A DNA stretch of 64,000 nucleotides from Anastatus disparis (Eukaryota > Arthropoda > Insecta > Hymenoptera > Eupelmidae), in the NCBI GenBank assembly GCA_017163975.1, contig JAFFSR010000239.1, positions 1,426,001 through 1,490,000 on the forward strand. Reading direction: 5' to 3'. Position 1 is the first letter of the stretch. Each line of letters begins with the position of its first letter. Under the pieces are notes generated by a model. It saw only the letters and a list, made by a program, of their open reading frames with translations. It had not been told where the DNA came from and did not search any database. The position numbers were made by a program, and so were the translations under genes. Below, piece by piece: positions 1 to 12,441 of this stretch.

Positions 1-535
1 GTTGTAAATTTCTTATGTATTCAACAGCCATTCTAAGAGTTTCAACTTTTGATAACTTTTTGCTTCCAGCACGAGCACCTCCATGAGTACCAGCAGTATT
101 ATTACCCAAAGCTTGTGCTAAACTTTGTGGAATATGTTGACGTAATGTTGCAAAGCCATTGTTCACTTGCTTAACACGATTGCGCTCTCGAGCATTTCTT
201 CTTGCTACCGATGCTGGCTGATGCGAGGAACCATAAGGCGTCGTCTGCGAGTACATTTTCTTTTTTTGCTGTGCAGTACTCTGCTGTTGAGTTTGAGTTT
301 GTTGCATTGCGCTCAGCTTGTTTTCTGTGTTGTTATTGTTGTTAGGTGCAGTAACAATAACGTTACCACGATGAACAGTTGCCGCCTGATGAAGCGTCGT
401 CAATTGCGGTGACGTTCTTGCGTGATGATAATGTTGTTGTTGTTGAGGTGCCTGTACGCTCAGCATCATGGATATGAGATGTTGCTTGGCGTCGTAAATG
501 TTGATATTACTCTCGTCGAGGCCCACCAGTGTCAT
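1..535 (-). CDS. ASH: Achaete-scute family proneural bHLH transcription factor (partial, 3' end outside window)
   Basis: The minus strand is open from an ATG at 535-533 to the window edge (178 codons). An in-frame TAG at 544-542 makes this the first possible Met. Residues 1-110 are low-complexity: Gln run at 31-34, His cluster at 35-38, Asn run at 65-69, Gln-rich 78-90, then a Lys patch. The bHLH domain follows. The basic region ([14 protein letters not shown], residues 112-125) has the family's Arg/Glu DNA contacts. Helix 1 continues to the HIP motif near 134-136. A long loop (about 137-158) is rich in Gly and Ala. Helix 2 begins [20 protein letters not shown] (159-178). These motifs are diagnostic of Achaete-Scute/ASCL proteins, which dimerise with Daughterless/E proteins on E-boxes and drive neural precursor fate. 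No intron is seen, as usual in this family. The end of helix 2 and the C-terminal motif lie outside. Assignment to one paralogue (achaete-scute homologue rather than asense) is inference. Confidence 0.95.
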   Translation of the reverse strand, partial: MTLVGLDESNINIYDAKQHLISMMLSVQAPQQQQHYHHARTSPQLTTLHQAATVHRGNVIVTAPNNNNNTENKLSAMQQTQTQQQSTAQQKKKMYSQTTPYGSSHQPASVARRNARERNRVKQVNNGFATLRQHIPQSLAQALGNNTAGTHGGARAGSKKLSKVETLRMAVEYIRNLQ

Positions 536-849
536 GACACACTAAAGGGCAGTCGATGAGAGAAAGACAGGTTTTACTTAATCTTCTTTTTTTTCTTCAA
601 AAAGTCACAAGTAGTGAACGCACACACGTTGTAGTAGTTTTCTAAATATAAACCAAAGCAAAAGCCGGAAAACAGTGTCCAACACGTGTGTGCCGTAAGC
701 GTAGTAAAAAAAACTTTGATATTTTTTCTTTCGAAATCGTAAAGGAAAAAGATCCTCAAAAAGTGTTCGAGTAAAGATTGCTCCGAGAGAAAAAAAAAGA
801 AGGAACGAAAGAACCGAACAGTACACTCGGTGGCTCCCGAAATACCTCT
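536..849 (-). other. Presumed 5' leader of the achaete-scute gene, free of upstream AUG
   Basis: Between the ATG at 535 and the TATA-like box at 868-875 there is no ATG on the minus strand in any frame (no CAT on the plus strand). That is unusual in such AT-rich DNA and fits a leader selected to avoid upstream initiation. The leader contains a CACGTG at 684-689, a possible bHLH or bHLH-Orange site. The transcription start is inferred from the TATA position and not seen directly. Confidence 0.55.
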
Positions 850-867
850 GCTAGGAGGGTTCAGGGC

Positions 868-875
868 CTTATATA
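868..875 (-). promoter_or_regulatory. TATA box of the achaete-scute gene
   Basis: The minus strand reads TATATAAG from 875 to 868, inside a GC-rich promoter block. A start about 30 bp downstream would fall near 845-850, giving a leader of roughly 310 nt. Drosophila achaete-scute genes also use TATA promoters, but the start used here is inferred. Confidence 0.6.
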
Positions 876-885
876 GGGCGTACGG

Positions 886-895
886 GGCACGCGCC
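886..895. promoter_or_regulatory. Hairy/E(spl)-type repressor site beside the TATA box
   Basis: GGCACGCGCC lies about 10 bp upstream of the TATA box. It matches the CACGCG core bound by Hairy-class bHLH-Orange repressors. In Drosophila, Hairy represses achaete directly through a proximal site of this type. The match is seen in the sequence; the function is inferred. Confidence 0.5.
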
Positions 896-999
896 TCGTC
901 TCCCCACTTTTATCTTTAGCGGCGGCGGCGGCAACAGCGGCACGCTCTCGGGGGCCCTAAAGCGCCCGGCTCGTCTGCCTTAGCTCCTGTACGTATAAA

Positions 1000-3900
1000 A
1001 CAGAGAAAGAATGAGCGAAAGAGAAAGAGAAGGATAATGGCATCGGTCCAAAGTATATCCCCGCTCGTTTTTCTCCCCTTACCTGCTTTTACATGTATGT
1101 GTATGCTGCTTCTCTTCCCCTCGTGTCCCTTTTACCTTGCTCCTCCTTTCTCTCTCTCTTTCCCCTGTTGCACGTAGTCTCTGTGCTTATAGTACTCAAC
1201 AAGTGTATGTATGTGTATTCGATCAACAAGTAAAGAGTATACATGTGTAATCACTTGGTACTATAGTGTATACATATACATGTATGTATACGTGATCAAC
1301 AAGTTTGAGTACGTATATTCATATAATATCAATGTGCAAGTATAAAAGCTCCGATTCTGAAAGTATGTGAGCATGTGCATTCGAGTTCCCTTCAATAAGT
1401 ACATTATTTTAGTGTATATGAGTATGAGTTAAATTTATACAAGTAAATGTGAGCGAGAGTGATCGGATCACACAATCAAATCAAAATATATACATATTCA
1501 CGTATACAATCCTTTACGTCTTTCTGTCTCGTTCATTCTCTCTCTCTCTTTTTCTCGTTTCTTCAGCATCCGTATTATAAGCGCGCGGCACGCGACTACC
1601 ATCCCTTCCCCCTTTCATTTAACTCGCGCGCTCTTCAGGGCCCACATATATGCGATATGAGAAGGGGACTTTTGCTTAAGTTACGGAATTTATATGTGCA
1701 CATATGTGTCTACGCATATATACGCGAGAAAGCTGCTTGCAAGATCAAGTGCGTATAATGCGTACACGGCCAAGAGCAAAGTATATATATACATACGATC
1801 ACATGATGAAAATTGAGAGTGCTCTTTTATTCATAAGACATCGATTTTTGCAGATTAAGAGAAAAAAAAAATCGGAGGATGGTTTTGTTTTCGGATGAAT
1901 TTGAAAGTTAAATTTGTTTTGTGTTTTATAGAGTGATACCTTTTTTTTACATTTGCTTGGGAAGACGAAACTGGATGAATGAATATATCAAGCGGTTGAT
2001 TTTTTTTTTATCTTCGGGACCTGTTGATTCATTAAGTCGAAAGATAGTGTTAGGTTCTGTAAAACATGGTTTTTTGAATTTGTATGTTTTAGTCTTTTTG
2101 GTTTTTTGAAACTTAGTTGATAATTTAATTTAAAAACAGGATGAATAAAAAATGCAACAGTTTTTAATGTTATTCAATATAACCGTGTTAAAATTTTAAA
2201 AATTAATAAAATGTAATAGATACTTAGATATCTAAATTTATTTAAAATTACAAACTTTCACATTTTAGTAAAAGTTATGATACATTTAAAAAATTTTGAA
2301 AGCAATATAAAAAAATCGTGAATTTGAACGTTCATGTCTACAATCATTATTGTTTCAACAGCAAACGGATTCGTAACTTTAGTATAAGAAATAATACAAT
2401 TAAATAGATTTATATTAAACTTTCACTTATAGTTGATTTGTCAATATAAAAAATATTGATTAAAATTTAAACAAAAAATTCTAATGATAAAAATTAATAT
2501 GTGATATGTGTAAAAACAAGTAAAAAGCTACAGTTTCGTAATTTATATTTTTATACATAGTTTAGTTAAATATTTCAACTATTTTAATTTTTGTTTCCGA
2601 AAAAAATATATCTCCAGAATCCTACCAACATAAACATTAACGTCATTCAAAATCCCAAAATGTTAATCTTATTATTAAACTTTTTCCTTCCAACCTAATT
2701 TAAACAGCTCTAAAAAAATCTTTATCCCATATATATCATGAGGAAAAAACTCTCGGCAGAAGCGCATCAAATTGAGAAGCACTGGCTTTACTCTTGGTTC
2801 AACATCAGTCAGCTATGTATGCTGCTCCAGCAGTATCCCTGATGTATAAGCGTGTGCCCAAATCTCCTTCCACATATGCGTGCGTGTGCGAGCTCCGAAA
2901 TTCGAACAGTTCAAACGGCAGCAAAAAAAGCAGAAAAAAAAGTAGGGAGAAAGACTGGTCGAGAAAGTAAAATATAAGGGGGAAAGATACGCGCGCGCGC
3001 TCCCGGCAGCAGGCCCCAAAAAAGTAGGAAAGGGGGAGTTGCGCACGCGCGAACTACACTCTATAGCGCATAAACGAGGACCTCGACAGATAAAAGCGAA
3101 GAGGGAGGTTGATGGAGGGTAGAAAAAAAAGATAATGCGAGGAAAAGAAGAGATAAGTTTTAAAAGCGGAAGATAAGACAGAGGAGGGAGGATTTATGGT
3201 TGTTTGTAACGTATTTTTCTAAAAGTGAGGAAGGTTTTTTTATTTTTTAAAAAGATAGCTTGGATGATGATTAAAAGTACTTTTGATTAACTTTTTGTTG
3301 AAATAAAAGTAAGTATGAGCGCTAAGTACTACCCTTTAATCAAAACTGTTACAGTTAAATTGAACTTTAGATTGCTAAAAAACTAATAACCTTCTAATTG
3401 CATCAATTAATTTTTTTAAATATTTTTTTTAAACATCCAAGAACGGCTGTATTAATCTTTAATACTGTCAAATTTACAATCTATTTCGATTTATTACAAA
3501 AAGAAATAGATGTTATGTTTGAATACTTCATTAACATAAAAAAGAACATTTGAACTTAGCATTAAAGAAGTAAGAAAGGGTTAAAGCATAAAAATCTAAA
3601 ATCCGTGTTTTACTGATTTCTTTTACGATTATCCAGCAGTTATTGCGACAATTCTTATTTAACGTGTATGAGAGCATGTCGTTTTAAAAAAAAAGAACAA
3701 AGTTACGAGCGTGCGCATGAAACTAAAGTATCACCGTCTTAAAGCGAAATAGCGACACCCGAAAAAAGAGCTCTTGCTTATACATATGAGCATACGCAGA
3801 GAGCAAAAATCTGAAAGAGGACCAAGAGGCATAAAAGAACTTGTACAGGGGGAGGGGGAGAGGAACCCTTGGGAGAAGAAAGAAGAGAGAAAGAATACAT

Positions 3901-6900
3901 TATAGTTTTTTTTTAAAAAAGAGGGGACCCATAGAAAGAGAAAGAGCAAGCTCAAAAAGAGAATTAAAAATGGGAGAGGGAGAGAGAACATACACGCGCG
4001 AACGCTAGTCCCCCTCTTCCACCTTACTATAAGGCCCAAGTGGCGCGCGCCGTGTGTCCCCACCACCATATGGGCCCCAGGCACGACGCGCGACTCGCAT
4101 ATACGTGAGCGCACATATATGTAGTCTCCAATACGTATAAGCGTAAAGGTTTACAAGAGAAGAGAGTTGAGAGATGTTGCGAACGAATAAATGTGTGAGC
4201 GGGATATACGTGCGCTCGCGAATGAACATGTGAAGGATGAGAGAAAAAAATATTGCAATTTTTAATTTTGATTTAGATGGCTAAATTTTTCTTATTAAAT
4301 ACAATATTTTTTTTCCATATCTTTTACAATAAAACTATTGATGATTCCGGCTATTTATGGTTACACATATCACTAAAGATAAATACGCAACACTTGGTAT
4401 CTATATTATACCTTATATTTATGTAATTTATCAAAGATAGCTTTAGGGTAATGCGGTCAAAGTATGTATACAAATGCTACAATCAATCAAGCTGTCTCTT
4501 CCTCATTAATTCCAAAAAATATTATTGTTAAAAATTTTTTATAATTCAAAATAAAAAAGATTATAATATTTGCATTAGCAAGCCAATAACGTAATAAATG
4601 ATATTAATATATTCTTTAGAATTATTAATTTAAATTTATAATCTATTCATATGTATCTACATCTCTGCCGCCCCTTGTAAAAACATTTACACTTTCTTAA
4701 CTTCATGACCTTATAAAACGCAGAGACCTTAACATTAAAAAATGAACCGCACGCGAACTTATTCCAAAATGAGTTACGTACGTGCCGTTGCATGTGCGCC
4801 CAGCGTTAAAAAGCCATCTATGCCCATACACATGTGTGTATATAAGCGTATATGCTCAAATTGTGTCCCCCTGTGGTTCTTAGCTTTTGTCCCAGGGAAC
4901 AGGACAGGTATATATGTGCAAGCGAATAAAAAAAAAAGAAAATAAAATACGGTAGCTGGTTCGACCAAAAGTTGTTCTCTATACTCCGTACAATATACAC
5001 GTATATACGTGTACGCGTTTCATTTCGTCTTTATTTTATTTTTTTAATTATTAAATATATTCTTTTATGGATTAAAAGCTGAAGTTGGATTTATGATGTG
5101 AGATAAAGATTCATTATCGATATATACAAATTGGAGATGAGAGAATCAAAAAAAAGGTTGGAGTACTTCATAAATTATAATTAGTATTTTATTAAAATAA
5201 AGCATGAACATTTTTTTTCAGACGTTCGATTTGTTATTCAAAGTATAACTATAATTTTAATTGGCAAGCGTATAAGTTCATTTTAACTTTAGTTTTATTC
5301 TCAACTTATTTATCTGTATCAGATTTTATTTTACATTCATGTGCAAGTTAACTTGGATGAAGTACAAATAATAAAATAATTATATTTTGTTTAAAAATTC
5401 CATTATTAATACTATTTTCAAGTATTATTAGTGAAACTCTTAGTCACTTTCTTAAAATTAAAATCGCATTTTCAGTTCAGGAAGGATTGAAAATACCTGT
5501 TTCAATCAAATCTCTATCCACTTGTTCAAAGTAGACCCTATAACAAATCTTCGCTAACGCCCATCAAATTTACGACACCTGAAATCGTCAAATCCTCACG
5601 TACGAAAAGTGCACTTTAAGGTAATAATACCTGACAAATATAAAAATTTTTGTCCTCTATACCTCCCTAACAGTGTCCATATTAAATCCTCTTAAAAATC
5701 CCACCCACACTTTTATGTATACCTTTTACTACTTAATGAACCTGACCAGAAAGTCTAACAAATTAGTAAAACTTGTTACAAGTGCGTATATATATTCATA
5801 AAATTTTATATACATGACGAAGTTCAATGCAGGTATTAGTAATTATACACCTGTAGTATGGTGCGTTCGAGCTTCGGGCAAAGCTGTGATTTACTTTTCA
5901 GCAGAAATAAAGATTCCTTCAGAGTGTATATATATATATATATATCACGCCTACACCTTTTGCGTATGTTACTGCTTACTGTTTGAACCGTTATAATTTA
6001 GGCAGAGAGTTCGAAAGAGTGCAAAAACCCTTCGTATGCTCTCCATTTTCTCATTTTTTTTCTTTTGTTTTTTTGGTTTGATTTTTTGTTTTCTTATTGT
6101 TCGTTCCTCTCTTTTGGGAGCAAGCGTATATACACGCAAGAGAGATGCGATATCAACGAATTTATTATGCGAGTCGAGAGCTGGAGCGCGAAACAAAGAG
6201 TGCAGCTCCTCTGTTGCTGTTACTTCAGCTTGCTTTTGTATTTTACTTTATTTTTTTTTTTTTTGCTTTTTGCTTTTTTGTTGTTTGCAATACACTGGCT
6301 GTGCAAGTTTTATATACATATATATATAGTGTATGCATTCGTATAACGCGCGGCAGGATACTGTGCTATTATGTACGAGAGAGGAAGCTGTATAAAATGA
6401 TAATTTCTTAATTCTTTCTGCTTTTTCTTTTCTTTTTGCTTGAACTTGCATTGTATATTCTTTTTCGAATATGTGGAGATATAATAGGCATAAAGTTTAT
6501 TGAGAGATTATATTGAACGTAAATATTTTTTCGGGTATAAGGTTTATATGGCAAATTGGTTATTGGAATACGTAATGATATTGTAGGCAAAACTCGTATT
6601 ATAAATGGAATTGTGAAACAAATATTTTATTTTTTAGTTATTTTTTCTTATTTTGTTTTTTTTTAACTAATGTTCAAAGAAGAATTTAAAATTTGTATGA
6701 TTATTTTATTTCTAATTGGACTACTTTCTTATTTGGAATTATAAATTTATCAGCGATTTATTATAAGCAGTGGCTTGAAAACCTTCGAATTACCACTCCA
6801 ACATATACACAAAGTTGATCTTATTTACAACATGATATTATTTCCGATTTCGCTAAAGAATAAAAAAAAATTAAGAAAACAAATGAAGTATAAAAAGACT

Positions 6901-7908
6901 ATACGCTGCCTTTAAATGAGTTTTCGTGAAATTTACGTTTGCATAACAGTCGATCATGAATCTCAAGATCGGCTAATGATCGGCAAGTTTGTCTGAATCA
7001 AGTTCATGAAGAAAAAAAAAAGAAGCCGTATAAGAGTTCTACTTTCTCTACTTACTCTCGAAATTAAAGATAAGAAGTAAAAGAAAAGTACGCAAGTGCA
7101 CATACGCAAAATGAGTTTTCTGAGAGTATTTATAAACATTCCAGCTGAATTAATTGCACTTGGACACGTGCCACAAAAAAGTAAGGAAAGATGAAAAAGC
7201 GGTCAATTATGAATGTCTGGAACATTGTATATAATTTTAATTTTTCAATTTATCATGTGCAAATGTATGATTGTTCGTATTGCAAAAATCTTTAAATAAT
7301 GATGATCAAATGTTTGAAAAAATATGCAATAAATAAAAATCATTCAAGTCAAACATATACAACTTAATAAATAGTAACCAACAAATCTCCTAAAAATTAG
7401 ATCAAAATTTAAAATCTTCAAGCCTCCCAATCCCTCGTTACAAATATCACGTAAAATCCGTTCATCGAACCCAAAAATCGTAAGAAAGTTCAAGCAAAAA
7501 CAAAAATGCTAAAACCGAAAAACGTTAAAACAAAAACGATCTTACAATGTATAAACCGCTTTGTCAAGGTTTTTCTCTTCTTGCGGTCGCGCACTTGTTT
7601 CTCGCGCGTACCTCGTACTTTATTACCCTATTTTGCAAAAGAGAGAAAGAGAGAGACGGAGAAAGACCTTTTAAGAATTTACAACACTACAGGGAGTCAA
7701 AAATGAGAAACAATAAGAATATCTTAAAATTTTAGTAACACAGGACATATTGTAAAAGCTGATTACTATATACTTAAAAATTTTTTCCTCTCTAAACCGT
7801 ACGTGTTAAGATTAGTTATTCCTAAGGTTAGTACAGCAGAGTTATAAAGGTTATCTTGATTTCCTCAATGGTTTTATATAAGCTGTAATGAAAACTTTAA
7901 ATTTTGGT
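1000..7908. other. Proximal upstream intergenic region, no gene recognised
   Basis: Very AT-rich stretches alternate with GC-richer blocks at about 1080-1640, 2760-3060, 3660-4230, 4740-5020, 5990-6370, 7010-7180 and 7560-7700. The blocks carry alternating purine-pyrimidine runs (for example ACGTATATACGTGTAC near 4999), CGCG-rich patches and purine tracts (3110-3200, 3840-4000). Open frames here are dominated by Phe, Leu, Ser or Lys from homopolymer tracts and look non-coding. A TATAAAA at 994-1000 on the plus strand has no coding sequence behind it. Confidence 0.6.
1587..1596 (+). promoter_or_regulatory. Second Hairy-type site, achaete-like GGCACGCGAC
   Basis: GGCACGCGAC closely resembles the Hairy site of the Drosophila achaete promoter. 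It lies about 700 bp upstream of the inferred TATA box, in a short GC-rich block with otherwise AT-rich surroundings. Confidence 0.4.
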
Positions 7909-8604
7909 CTAGATACATATATTCCCGACCACGAATTTTTGCCCACTTTAGAAAAAATCGCGAAAGAATAAAATTTCAATATTTTTGACACAAGTGTATA
8001 GAATTCTATAAAAAAATCTTGTTGGAAATTGTAGATTATGTAAAATCTTTAAACTGAGTTGGATAAGATAAAATTACTTGAAATTAAGTTCTTTACAGGC
8101 GGCAAAACATAAAAAAAACATCAAATTTTTTGCTCACAAAATATTTGGAGTCTGTAAGAGATGCAAGAAAAACTTTAAATAAAAAATTTAATTTTTTATA
8201 GAAAAATATTTTTTTAATATTTCTTAGGGCTTAGCTTTTAGTGTAAATTTTGAACTTTTAAAGATTTTTATCAGTAGTGATTCAATGCAATTATTTATTT
8301 CTTTGAAAAATTAATTTGCTGAAATATTCATATTCTTTAACTATAATGAGATATTTTTTTATTTTAAGTTTTTTGTATCTCTTACAGGCTCCAAAATATT
8401 GATAATTATAGGAAAAGGCTTGTTTTTTAGTTTAAAAAAAAATATCCCTATCAAGCTTATTTTAAAGATTTTTACATAATCTTAAATGCCAAACAATATT
8501 TGTTATAAGATACCTATACTTACGGCCAAAACATTGAAATTTTCTTTTTTTGATTTTTCCTAAAGTGGGCAAAAATTCGTGATCAGGAGTGTATTTTGTT
8601 CTAG
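7909..8604. mobile_element. Foldback/MITE-like element with long imperfect inverted arms
   Basis: The left arm (from about 7909) and the reverse complement of the right arm (to about 8604) both contain CACGAATTTTTGCCCACTTT and continue to match loosely through the GGAGYCTGTAAGAGATRCAA motif (near 8148 on the left, 8373 on the right), so most of the ~0.7 kb folds on itself around 8260. The arms look more diverged than those of the 35484-37530 element, suggesting an older insertion. No transposase ORF is present. Ends are approximate and no target duplication was established. Confidence 0.65.
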
Positions 8605-8679
8605 TTTTGTAAATTCTGTTTAATAAATAAAAAATAAAAATAATGTTTGTAGTACAATGGTAATATTTTTGTTTGTTTT

Positions 8680-8826
8680 TTTTTAATGTTTCTATATTAG
8701 CAACGGAGGTCATCAGTGTTTTTATGAATAAAGCACAGTACTGCTGGCATAAATTGACTGAGAGCGGGATTCGAACTCGGGTCCTCGAGATTTAAAATAG
8801 ATCGCTCTACCAATTGAGCCACTGAA
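8680..8826 (-). mobile_element. tRNA-derived SINE, copy A (internal deletion)
   Basis: On the minus strand the copy starts with a tRNA-like head having an A-box-like TGGCTCAATTGG and a B-box GAGTTCGAATCCC, followed by a body shared with copies B, D, E and F. The body end is shortened relative to copy F. The anticodon region has decayed, so this is not a functional tRNA gene. Confidence 0.75.
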
Positions 8827-9726
8827 ATTTTGTACTGTAAGCAGGGTAAATAACGTTATTTGTTTTGTTCTTAAATAGACAACCTTAACGCTGTGTTCTT
8901 TGATAAAAAGATAATATAACATTAAATTCAAATGTATTTATTTAAAAACCAATAGTTTAATTTTTTTATTTAGTCGACCAGATAAATGAAGCGATTCAGT
9001 TCCATAGTGATGGACTGACAAAATTTAATGCGTCATTAATATATTTAAAAACATTGTAAAATTTATTGGCAATATTGTGCAAATGACATTCTCAGAAATA
9101 TTAAATTTTTACGTAGGAAAAGATATTAACGAATTACAAAAATTTTTTAAATAAATTTATTTAACAAAATATCATAATATCAGTTTATATGGAAATCTTC
9201 AGTGCTGTTGCTAAGCTGATCGGTTGATTAAAATTTTTTATTAGATTAGTTACAGCAAATATCTTAAACTTTCTGATGCGATGAACCGAAAAAACGATCG
9301 TCATATGTTCGATTACCACTCAATGAAATCCACCCTAAGCCTGGTATTTAAAAAGTTAATGTATTCTCCTCGAAAAAAAGCGTCTAAATTTCAATACGAA
9401 ACAAGAAGAAAAAAAGCATCGACTCAACCCTCTTATATATTTAAAAAAAAAAGAGCCGAATATGCAACACATTATACACGTGCATAGACATCCGAAGCTC
9501 ACGTACAACATTATACACGAATATAAAGGGAGAAGAAGAGAAATTTGGTCTTTGAAAAGTTAGCCAGGACCACACGGGATTAAAACTTGCGTTTTTCGAT
9601 CTTTTTTCTCTTATTCTCTCTCTTTCTCTCCCGAAATATCGATTTTCAACTTGACTTAACACCAAAGTTTCCCCCGTGTCGCATCTGTCGCATCTTTCGC
9701 GCAAAACCAACGCAACACGCGTCTCA

Positions 9727-9744
9727 GTGTGTGTGTGTGTGTGT
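9727..9744. repeat. GT dinucleotide microsatellite
   Basis: Nine uninterrupted GT units are followed by a CTCGTAAATG context and a CTCTCGAGA palindrome. Confidence 0.9.
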
Positions 9745-10772
9745 CTCGTAAATGTTTCTCTCGAGATAGAGCGAGAAAGAAAAGGAAAAAAAAATAAGAT
9801 GTGCCGATGCGTTCGATGAGGCCTGAAGGATATTGAATTTTTAAAGCATAAGCTAGAAGCAGCTTAGCGTATACTGGTTTTATCTGATTATTTGTGTATA
9901 AACGGTAAACGTATGAAGGTTTTTATTTTTGCGGATGAGCGAGATCAGTTTTCCAAGGATTTGTCATATATTTGATAATGGATTTCAGATTTTGCAATTG
10001 ATGTTTTCTTCTTCTTCTTCATTTCTAAAAATTCTATTTTATGTATATCAATGGAGAAAAAGATGAGATATACCGATTTTTAAGATATTCATTTTACGAA
10101 AATACTGTGACAATCTGCAGATTATAAATCGAATTTTAAGATCGAGAGATATAGGTATTGCTTATATTTGTTAAAGATTTATGTAAGTCTTCACAATTGC
10201 TATGTTATATGAATCCATAATCATTATCTAAATATACGATTTCATACGCTTTAAGAATATATTGTAGATGTTTAAAAAGTACACACATTAAATAACGATA
10301 TACACCATACAAATAAAAAACTTTATTGTTCGATATGAAATTTATTTTAAAATTTCATTATTAATTAAATTTTTTAATTGTATACATTTTTATTACTATA
10401 TTATTGAATTTTCATCCCTAACTTATACAGCATCAATAGTAACAAAAACATGTTTATAACATTTTTTTTTAATCGATATTAAATTTAATTTTCAATACGA
10501 AATTATGCATAGCAATTTCACATTGTATAAAACTACAATCTTTCAGTAATAATCCTCATTATTACCGATCGTCGAAAGTTTAAAAAATTTTTTTCTGAAA
10601 ATACGTCCTCCATACTGTCCGCATGTAAAAGTCATCTTTTCCTAGAATTCAATATAAAGAAAGAGAAAAAAAAGTAAGTAAAGACAGAATGAATAACACG
10701 ATAGTTTATTATTCAAGCAGGAGGGACATGAGTACTAAGCAAAAATATCGGCTATAATCGTTAAAAAGTATC

Positions 10773-11146
10773 TGCGGGTATCCCCGCAAATCGGAAATCC
10801 CGAGCACGTATTATATCGGTCTGGTGACCTTGTCAAACTATCTTTTACCTATCTCAACTCCCTATACATATATATTTTTTTCTCTTTTTTTTTTGAGAAA
10901 AAATGAAGAAAAGAGAAAGAAAAAAAGGTTAGTTAAAGATTGTCAAGCATATATATGTTACGTATGTACATGCATTATATGTAAGTCATGATTGGGAGAG
11001 CTAATGTATAGATATTTATAAATCTACTTTGGCCCGTGCCAGCTGCCAAGTAACGCACGCGTGGTAAACACACTTTACTAAATATATGTATACATACATA
11101 ACCTGCTGGCTGCTGTGTTGGGATGGTTGACTGCTCTGTCACCTGC
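10773..11146. promoter_or_regulatory. Candidate proneural (SOP-type) enhancer: Rel-like box plus two GCAG(C/G)TG E-boxes
   Basis: The block holds a small hairpin (TGCGGG, 4-nt loop, CCCGCA; 10773-10788), GGAAATCCC at 10793-10801 (reverse complement GGGATTTCC, NF-kB-like), CAGCTG in a GCCAGCTGCC context at 11040-11045 (GCAGCTG on the minus strand) and CACCTGC at 11140-11146 (GCAGGTG on the minus strand). Drosophila scute sensory-organ-precursor enhancers combine GCAGGTG-type E-boxes, bound by Scute/Daughterless, with NF-kB-like alpha boxes. The match of parts is observed; enhancer activity is inferred. Confidence 0.35.
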
Positions 11147-12217
11147 GTACATATATATAATACCGTTCACCGATTTTTAGCCTTATATACTGAATACGAA
11201 AAGAGACTTTACTCTCTCTCCCTCTCCATCCCTTCGATGTATATAATGTAAGCGTATGTGCAGAAAAAAAAAGAAAAAAAAAGGTTGCATGATTTCAAAT
11301 TTTTCAGATATTTGAGGGACGGGCGTGGATATATAAGGCTTCCATTTTTTTTAACGACCTTATCTCGAGTCAAGTCCTTTTTTTTTGGTATTTTTAAAAA
11401 AAAAAAGAAAGAAAAAAAATTAAAAATATTTGGGGAGCTGCTGTTACTGCTGCTGCTGCAATGCTTATGTTACAAAATCGTCAACTTTTTGAGGTGGTGC
11501 GAGCTCTCTCACACGCACCTGGCTATTAAACATGGTTTTTCGCGTGTTGATGCTCGGGATTTATACCGTTAGTTGGTGGAATACGATCAATCATTATTAT
11601 TATGTACATGCTAATCTTATAATGTCATTTTTATACTAATGTTTGTATATATACAAAAATAATGAAACTTTATATAGTAATTAAAGAAAATTTGGGAAAT
11701 TTTTCATAGCTATAATCGAACATTAATTTTTATTATATTGTATTTGAATTTATGATAAAAAAAATTTTAATCGGTTTATAAATTTTTTATTTTTCTATTT
11801 TTTTTCTTATATGTGCTACAAAAATACCCTAAAATCCACAAATACCTATCAAGCTCATATTGCCAAAAAATTTACCACATGTCCTTTAAATAAACATATG
11901 TAGAACATTTTAAAGTTATTTCAATAATTCAATGAATTAACTTTTTCTTTAAAATCCGAAAAATCTGCAACAAACATTTTGGAAATGATCACAGAATTGA
12001 TTTGCCGAAAAGGGTCTATATAGATATAGATGTATATAATTTCTAATAGATATCTATCGCAATTTGAACGAATCCTTCTTTGAACCCAATTTTATCAAAT
12101 TTCAGTTGAATTAAAAAAAAAACACATAGAAATTTATTTCACCAATAGTATATTAAAATTATCTATATATGTATAAATATATAATATATTTTTCCCCTTT
12201 TTTTGCAATTTTTTTCA

Positions 12218-12441
12218 ATTTATTTAACGTTGCTGTATTTATACCGTCGTTAAGATGCTAATTAACGACGGAGGTTTAATTATAATTTATTTATAATAAT
12301 TTTTATTTTCTTTATAATAATTTTTATCAGTTTGTGAACAAAGCACATGTAACGTACAGTGGTATCAATCTGCCGAGAGCGGGATTCGAACTCGAGTCCT
12401 TGAAATTACGGATCTATCGCTCTACCAAATGAGCCACTGAC
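12218..12441 (-). mobile_element. tRNA-derived SINE, copy B
   Basis: This copy has the full tRNA-like head (B-box GAGTTCGAATCCC on the minus strand, 12382-12398 region) plus the body ending in the TTTAACG-type tail near 12221-12230. It carries an extra AT-rich segment of about 45 bp inside the body (about 12278-12325), composed of TTTATAATAATTTTTAT-like repeats. Confidence 0.8.

Larger units (their letters stand above)
8827..12217. other. Intergenic region, no gene recognised
   Basis: AT-rich DNA with two GC-richer blocks (about 9460-9770 and 10600-11360). The second contains the candidate enhancer described at 10773-11146. A GT microsatellite is at 9727-9744. The frame at 11258-11572 is homopolymer-driven and not considered a gene. 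Confidence 0.55.

Noticed and set aside
605..826. Minus-strand frames in the leader of the achaete-scute gene
   Set aside because: They begin at non-ATG codons and consist of Phe/Leu-rich translations of the leader; there is no ATG in that interval.
8756..8826. Possible tRNA genes at the SINE heads (also in copies B, D, E, F)
   Set aside because: A- and B-boxes are present, but the acceptor stem does not close, the anticodon arms are mutated and a shared SINE body follows, so these are tRNA-derived SINEs.
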